Positions 58,913 through 64,000 of a stretch of 64,000 nucleotides of DNA are shown here, piece after piece. The stretch is from an uncultured Roseburia sp. (GTDB lineage: Bacteria; Bacillota; Clostridia; Lachnospirales; Lachnospiraceae): contig CANPGM010000010.1 in NCBI GenBank assembly GCA_947573605.1, forward strand, positions 1 through 64,000, given 5' to 3'. The translations under genes were made by a program, and so were the position numbers. The first letter of the stretch is position 1; each line of letters starts with the position of its first letter. The notes beneath the pieces were generated by a model. The model worked only from the letters and a program-made list of their open reading frames with translations, was not told the origin of the DNA and did not search any database.

Positions 58913-59866
58913 ATGGATTATCAGGTATTGATACCGGTTATTATCTCTTTTGCGATCAGTGCAGTACTGGGGCCGATTGTCATTCCCTTTTTAAGGAGGC
59001 TGAAAATCGGGCAGACCGAGCGGAAAGAACTGGAGTCCCATCTGAAAAAAAACGGTACCCCGACTATGGGCGGTATTATGATTCTTGCAAGTATTATCAT
59101 TACGTCGCTTCTTTATGTGCGGGAATATCCGAAAATAACGCCGATTTTGTTTATGACGGCAGGTTTTGGAATCATCGGGTTTTTAGATGATTACTTAAAA
59201 GTAGTACTGAGGCGGTCGGACGGTCTTCTTCCCTGGCAGAAAATGTTGGGACAGATTGCTGTGACTACCGTTTTTGCAGTATATATGGTGAAGTATTCGG
59301 GCGTTTCTTTAACGATGCTGATTCCTTTTTCCGGCGGAATGTATCTGAATATGGGCTGGCTGACCGTTCCTTTTATGTATATAGCCGTAATCGGGACTGT
59401 GAACGGCACAAATTTTACCGATGGTCTTGACGGTTTGGCGTCGAGCGTAACCATTATGGTTGCGACATTTTTTTCCGTAGCGGCAATCGGGCTGAATGCA
59501 GGAATCGAACCGATCACATGTTCGGTTGTCGGCGCATTGCTTGGATTTTTGCTGTTTAATGTCTATCCTGCAAGTGTCTTTATGGGGGATACCGGTTCGC
59601 TTGCACTCGGCGGTTTTGTCGTATCCGCTGCATATATGATGCAGATGCCGCTGTTTATTCTGATTGTCGGGCTGATTTATCTTGCGGAGGTACTTTCCGT
59701 AATGATTCAGGTGACCTATTTTAAGAAAACGGGAGGAAAACGAATTTTCCGTATGGCGCCGCTTCATCATCATTTTGAACTCGGCGGCTGGTCGGAGACA
59801 AAGGTTGTTGCAGTATTTTCCATTACTACAGCTCTCCTTTGTATGCTTGCGTTAATGGGAATCTGA
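58913..59866 (+). CDS. mraY: Phospho-N-acetylmuramoyl-pentapeptide transferase
   Basis: GTPTMGGIMI, NGTNFTDGLDGLASS, FMGDTGSLALGG, APLHHHFELGGWSE. Confidence 0.97.
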   Translation: MDYQVLIPVIISFAISAVLGPIVIPFLRRLKIGQTERKELESHLKKNGTPTMGGIMILASIIITSLLYVREYPKITPILFMTAGFGIIGFLDDYLKVVLRRSDGLLPWQKMLGQIAVTTVFAVYMVKYSGVSLTMLIPFSGGMYLNMGWLTVPFMYIAVIGTVNGTNFTDGLDGLASSVTIMVATFFSVAAIGLNAGIEPITCSVVGALLGFLLFNVYPASVFMGDTGSLALGGFVVSAAYMMQMPLFILIVGLIYLAEVLSVMIQVTYFKKTGGKRIFRMAPLHHHFELGGWSETKVVAVFSITTALLCMLALMGI

Positions 59867-59890
59867 TACGTGCAAAAAGAGGGGATTTTT

Positions 59891-61252
59891 ATGGATTTGA
59901 CAGGAAAAAAGGTGCTTGTTGTGGGTTCCGGAAAGAGCGGAATTGCAGCAGGAGAACTATTGAAAAAGAAAGGGATAGAGTTTGTCTTATTTGACGGCAA
60001 CAAAGATCTTGACGTTGATAAGCTGAAGGAACGGGCCCCCGTATTTTCCGATACAAAAGTGTTTGCGGGCGAATTTTCAAAACGGGAGGCAGAATTAATA
60101 GACTGCGTGGTATTGAGCCCCGGCGTACCGACGGAACTTCCGCTGGTGAAGTCGTTTCGGGAGAGAGGAGCGCCGGTAATCGGGGAAATCGAGCTGGCGT
60201 ATCTGTTCGGGAAAGGAAGGATTGCGGCAATTACCGGAACGAACGGTAAGACGACGACGACGGCGCTGACGGGAGAGATCCTTTCCGCTTATTTCCCGGA
60301 TGTAAAGGTGGTCGGGAATATCGGCATTCCCTATACTTCCGTAGCGGCGGATACCACGGATGAAACGGTAATTGCAGCGGAAATCAGCAGCTTTCAGTTA
60401 GAGACGATAAAGACTTTCCGCCCCGTGGTTTCTGCGATTTTAAATATTACGCCGGATCACCTTGACCGGCACCATACGATGGAGTGTTATGCTGCGGTAA
60501 AGGAGCGTATTACGGAAAATCAAAGGCCGGGAGACGTCTGTGTGCTGAATTACGAGGATGAGACGCTTCGGAAATTCGGAGAGACGCTTTCGGTGGAAGT
60601 GCTTTACTTTAGCAGCAAAAGAAAGCTTTCCAAAGGGCTCTATCTGGACGGGACGGATATTTATTATGCAGACGGCAGTTCCGCATTTAAAATGGTTTCC
60701 GTAAATGAGCTTAAGCTGCTTGGGGTTCACAATTATGAAAATGTGATGGCGGCTGCGGGAATTGCCTTAAGCTTACATGTGCCGTCAGAGATCATTACAG
60801 AGGCGTTAAAGAGGTTTCATGCGGTAGAGCACAGAATTGAGTATGTAACGGAAAAGCGCGGGGTAAAGTTTTACAACGATTCTAAAGGGACGAATCCGGA
60901 CGCCGCTATCCGGGGGATTCGAGCGATGACAGGTCCTACGCTTTTAATCGGAGGGGGGTATGATAAGGCTTCCGAATTCGACGATTGGATAGAAAGCTTT
61001 GACGGAAAGGTAAAAAAACTGGCTTTAATTGGACAGACAAAAGAAAAAATTGCGGAATGTGCAAAAAAGCACGGGTTTACAGATGTGATTCTATGCGATA
61101 CTTTAGAGGAAGCGGTCGATGTCTGTTATGCAAATGCGGTTTCCGGAGACTCGGTATTGCTTTCACCTGCCTGTGCAAGCTGGGGAATGTTTAAAGATTA
61201 CGAAGAGCGGGGACGTATTTTCAAAGAGTATGCAGACGGTCTTGCAGAGTAA
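59891..61252 (+). CDS. murD: UDP-N-acetylmuramoylalanine--D-glutamate ligase
   Basis: ITGTNGKTTTTALTGEIL, ISSFQLETIKTFRP, LNITPDHLDRHHTMECY, FYNDSKGTNPDAA. Confidence 0.95.
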   Translation: MDLTGKKVLVVGSGKSGIAAGELLKKKGIEFVLFDGNKDLDVDKLKERAPVFSDTKVFAGEFSKREAELIDCVVLSPGVPTELPLVKSFRERGAPVIGEIELAYLFGKGRIAAITGTNGKTTTTALTGEILSAYFPDVKVVGNIGIPYTSVAADTTDETVIAAEISSFQLETIKTFRPVVSAILNITPDHLDRHHTMECYAAVKERITENQRPGDVCVLNYEDETLRKFGETLSVEVLYFSSKRKLSKGLYLDGTDIYYADGSSAFKMVSVNELKLLGVHNYENVMAAAGIALSLHVPSEIITEALKRFHAVEHRIEYVTEKRGVKFYNDSKGTNPDAAIRGIRAMTGPTLLIGGGYDKASEFDDWIESFDGKVKKLALIGQTKEKIAECAKKHGFTDVILCDTLEEAVDVCYANAVSGDSVLLSPACASWGMFKDYEERGRIFKEYADGLAE

Positions 61253-61314
61253 GCAAAATGCGCGTATGTTTCTGTACGCGCGGAAGTGAAATTGGAAAGA
61301 AGTGAGGAATGCGG

Positions 61315-62454
61315 ATGGCAAGACGCGGGGAAAAAGAAAAAAGACAAAAGCCAATCAAATATTTTGACTATAGTCTGCTGTTTTTAATTATTTTTCTTCT
61401 ATGCTTTGGACTGGTTATGCTCTACAGCACCAGCTCTTATTATGGTTCCATCAGGTTCGGAGATGCGGCGCATTATCTGAAAACGCAGCTTTTTGCATCG
61501 TGCCTGGGTATGGCGGCTATGTTTATCGTATCGAGAATTCCCTATCAGTTCTGGATGCGCTTAAGTGCGCTTGCTTATATTATGGCGCTGATTCTCTGTA
61601 CGGTGGTTATTTTTGTCGGAAGGAACGCGAACGGTCAGTCGAGATGGTTTCAAATCGGTCCGCTGTCGATTCAGCCCTCCGAGTTTGCAAAGCTGGCAGT
61701 TATTATTTTTCTGGCTTCCATTATTTATAAGACCCCGAAAAAAATGGGAGAACTAAAAAGTCTTGTTAAGATTTTTTTGATCATTTTACCGATTGTGGGC
61801 GTCATTGCCTATAATAACTTAAGCACGGCTATTATCATTGTAGGTATTACGATATGTATGCTGTTTGTGGCGAGTCCGAAATATTCTTATTTTTTTCTCG
61901 GCGCAGGAGCGGTCGTAGCGGTAGCCGCGGCAGTTGTCATGTACGCGGCAAGCGCCGGTGAAGCGGGAAATTACCGAATGGAGCGAGTGCAGATCTGGCT
62001 GAATCCGGAGAATTATGAAAAAGGATATCAGACACTTCAGGGGCTTTATGCAATCGGTTCCGGCGGACTTTTTGGAAAAGGGCTTGGAGAGAGTATGCAG
62101 AAGCTCGGATTTATACCGGAGGCCCAAAACGATATGATTTTCTCGGTTATCTGCGAGGAACTGGGACTTTTCGGCGCGATTTGCGTCATCTTATTGTTTT
62201 TGCTTATGATATGGCGTTTTATGATTATTGCCAATAACGCCTCCGACTTATACGGAGCGTTGATTGTTGTCGGTATCATGGCGCATTTATCCATACAGGT
62301 AGTTTTAAATATTGCGGTTGTAACAAATAGTATTCCGAACACCGGAATCTCCCTTCCGTTTATCAGTTATGGAGGAACGTCCGTTCTGTTTTTGATGTCG
62401 GAAATGGGGCTTGCACTAAGCGTGGCAAGAGGAATTAAGCTGGAAACCGCTTAG
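61315..62454 (+). CDS. ftsW: SEDS-family lipid II polymerase FtsW/SpoVE
   Basis: Polytopic; QIGPLSIQPSEFAKLAVI, GLYAIGSGGLFGKGLGES, PNTGISLPFISYGGTS. Confidence 0.93.
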   Translation: MARRGEKEKRQKPIKYFDYSLLFLIIFLLCFGLVMLYSTSSYYGSIRFGDAAHYLKTQLFASCLGMAAMFIVSRIPYQFWMRLSALAYIMALILCTVVIFVGRNANGQSRWFQIGPLSIQPSEFAKLAVIIFLASIIYKTPKKMGELKSLVKIFLIILPIVGVIAYNNLSTAIIIVGITICMLFVASPKYSYFFLGAGAVVAVAAAVVMYAASAGEAGNYRMERVQIWLNPENYEKGYQTLQGLYAIGSGGLFGKGLGESMQKLGFIPEAQNDMIFSVICEELGLFGAICVILLFLLMIWRFMIIANNASDLYGALIVVGIMAHLSIQVVLNIAVVTNSIPNTGISLPFISYGGTSVLFLMSEMGLALSVARGIKLETA

Positions 62455-62474
62455 GTAATCCGGTGAGGTAGCTT

Positions 62475-63224
62475 ATGAAAAAGAGAGAAAAAAAGAGATC
62501 AAAGAAAAAGAGAACCGGAGTTTATCTGTTTCTTGCTCTTCTGCTGACTGCCGGAATCGGCGCGTTGATTGTGATAAATGTGTTTACGGTAGAGAGGGCG
62601 GAGGTTTTGGGGAATGAACTCTATTCCGACAGGCAGATAGAGGAAATGGTATTAAATGACAAATATTCCTGGAATTCTCTGTATGTATATTTGAAATACC
62701 GCTTTTTCGATGTCGGAGACGTGCCGTTTGTAGATACAATGGAAATTTCACTGAAAGGTCCGCATATGCTCCGGATTCAAGTCTATGAAAAAGGGATGCT
62801 TGGATATCTCTATATCGATACAATCGGAATGAACGCTTATTTTGACAAAGACGGATTTGTGGTGGAAACCTCGTCTGAAATGATAGAGGGTATTCCGAAA
62901 ATTACAGGTGTAGAATGCAGCGAAGTAGTGTTATATGAAAGGCTTCCGTTACAGAATGACGGGGTGCTCCGGAATCTTTTGAATCTGACGCAGATCCTGA
63001 AGAAATACGGTCTGCTTCCCGATCAGATACATTATGACGCCAGTCTGGAACCGACGCTGCTTTACGGCGGCGTGGAAGTTCGCATGGGGACGGAGGAAAA
63101 TTTATCGCAGAAGATTATCAGGCTTTCTTATATTCTTCCTCAGTTAAACGGACTTTCCGGAACACTGCATTTGGAAAACTGGGCGGAAGACAATACGGAT
63201 ATCGTTTTTGACAAAATAGAATAG
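62475..63224 (+). CDS. ftsQ: FtsQ/DivIB cell division protein
   Basis: Single N-terminal TM then POTRA-like VFTVERAEVLGNELYSDRQIEEMV; directly upstream of ftsZ. Confidence 0.87.
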   Translation: MKKREKKRSKKKRTGVYLFLALLLTAGIGALIVINVFTVERAEVLGNELYSDRQIEEMVLNDKYSWNSLYVYLKYRFFDVGDVPFVDTMEISLKGPHMLRIQVYEKGMLGYLYIDTIGMNAYFDKDGFVVETSSEMIEGIPKITGVECSEVVLYERLPLQNDGVLRNLLNLTQILKKYGLLPDQIHYDASLEPTLLYGGVEVRMGTEENLSQKIIRLSYILPQLNGLSGTLHLENWAEDNTDIVFDKIE

Positions 63225-63266
63225 GCGTTCCATAAGCGGCTATTTTTAAAAAAATGAAAAAATTAG

Positions 63267-63295
63267 TTGATTTGTGGTGGGAAAAATTATATTAT
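63267..63295 (+). promoter_or_regulatory. Candidate SigA promoter for ftsZ
   Basis: TTGATT (63267-63272), 17 nt, TATTAT (63290-63295). Confidence 0.65.
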
Positions 63296-63398
63296 AGTAC
63301 ATATGAATTTTTATGCTGGATATATGTTTCTATAAGGTTTTAGCTGGAAGGCATATATTTTTATATAAATTGTTAGATGTAAAAAAGGAGGAATTACC

Positions 63399-64000
63399 TT
63401 GCTTGAGATTAGAACAACGGAAGTGGATACAAGCGCGAAGATTATTGTTATCGGGGTCGGCGGTGCCGGTAATAATGCTGTAAATAGAATGATAGACGAA
63501 AATATCGGCGGTGTGGAGTTTGTCGGAATCAATACCGATAAGCAGGCGCTGGCGCTGTGTAAGGCGCCTGAGCTGATACAGATTGGAGAGAAGCTGACGA
63601 AGGGGCTTGGAGCGGGCGCGCAGCCTGAGGTTGGACAGAAGGCGGCGGAGGAGAATGCGGAAGAGCTTGCCGCTGCCGTAAAAGGTGCGGACATGGTTTT
63701 TGTCACCTGCGGAATGGGCGGCGGAACCGGTACGGGTGCGGCTCCCGTTGTTGCTAAGATTGCGAAGGAACAGGGGATTTTAACGGTAGGAGTAGTGACG
63801 AAACCGTTTAAGTTTGAAGCAAAGCAGCGCATGGCGAACGCTGTTTCGGGTATAGAGCGTTTGAAGGACAGCGTCGATACGCTTATTGTGATACCGAACG
63901 ATAAGCTGTTAGAGATTGTGGACAGACGTACTACGATGCCGGATGCGTTAAAGAAAGCGGATGAAGTGCTTCAGCAGGCAGTTCAGGGTATTACCGATCT
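63399..64000 (+). CDS. ftsZ: Cell division protein FtsZ (3'-truncated by window; TTG start)
   Basis: aaaaggaggaattaccTTG; [31 protein letters not shown]...[19 protein letters not shown]. Absent from the supplied ORF track. Confidence 0.96.
   Translation, partial: MLEIRTTEVDTSAKIIVIGVGGAGNNAVNRMIDENIGGVEFVGINTDKQALALCKAPELIQIGEKLTKGLGAGAQPEVGQKAAEENAEELAAAVKGADMVFVTCGMGGGTGTGAAPVVAKIAKEQGILTVGVVTKPFKFEAKQRMANAVSGIERLKDSVDTLIVIPNDKLLEIVDRRTTMPDALKKADEVLQQAVQGITD

Overview
Window from a low-GC Gram-positive, Lachnospiraceae-like bacterium (inferred from gene families; no taxonomic search was run). Left to right: (1) three consecutive cell-surface pectin methylesterases carrying CWB2 cell-wall-binding repeats (1-17063). 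One is fused to a rhamnogalacturonan-acetylesterase-like SGNH domain, one is separated from its signal peptide by a frameshift, and a decayed CWB2 C-terminal remnant follows. (2) Two adjacent COG0523/CobW-like GTPases, one with a His/Cys-rich tandem repeat and one that looks fused to a YcgQ/DUF1980-like domain. (3) A 1632-aa repetitive surface protein with a PQTG-type sorting signal. (4) A LytTR regulator/GHKL kinase pair, then a hybrid kinase and an HD-GYP-like protein. (5) A compact TetR-controlled cluster: SCP2, alpha/beta hydrolase, stand-alone condensation-like protein, ACP and AMP-ligase. (6) A flavoprotein pair of NfnAB type, and purA. (7) Three paralogous small secreted Cys/His proteins followed by a MacB/FtsX-like ABC transporter with three permeases. 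(8) A T-box-controlled thrS, a DUF1540 protein and a zinc-dependent PLC-family protein. (9) A division/cell-wall (dcw) cluster from mraZ to ftsZ, truncated at the window edge. The best candidates for undescribed systems are the small-secreted-protein/MacB locus (40654-48792) and the TetR-SCP2-hydrolase-C-ACP-ligase cluster (31186-36690). A multi-hairpin intergenic region before ftsL is also worth attention. All calls come from reading the sequence and the supplied ORF translations; no database searches were done.
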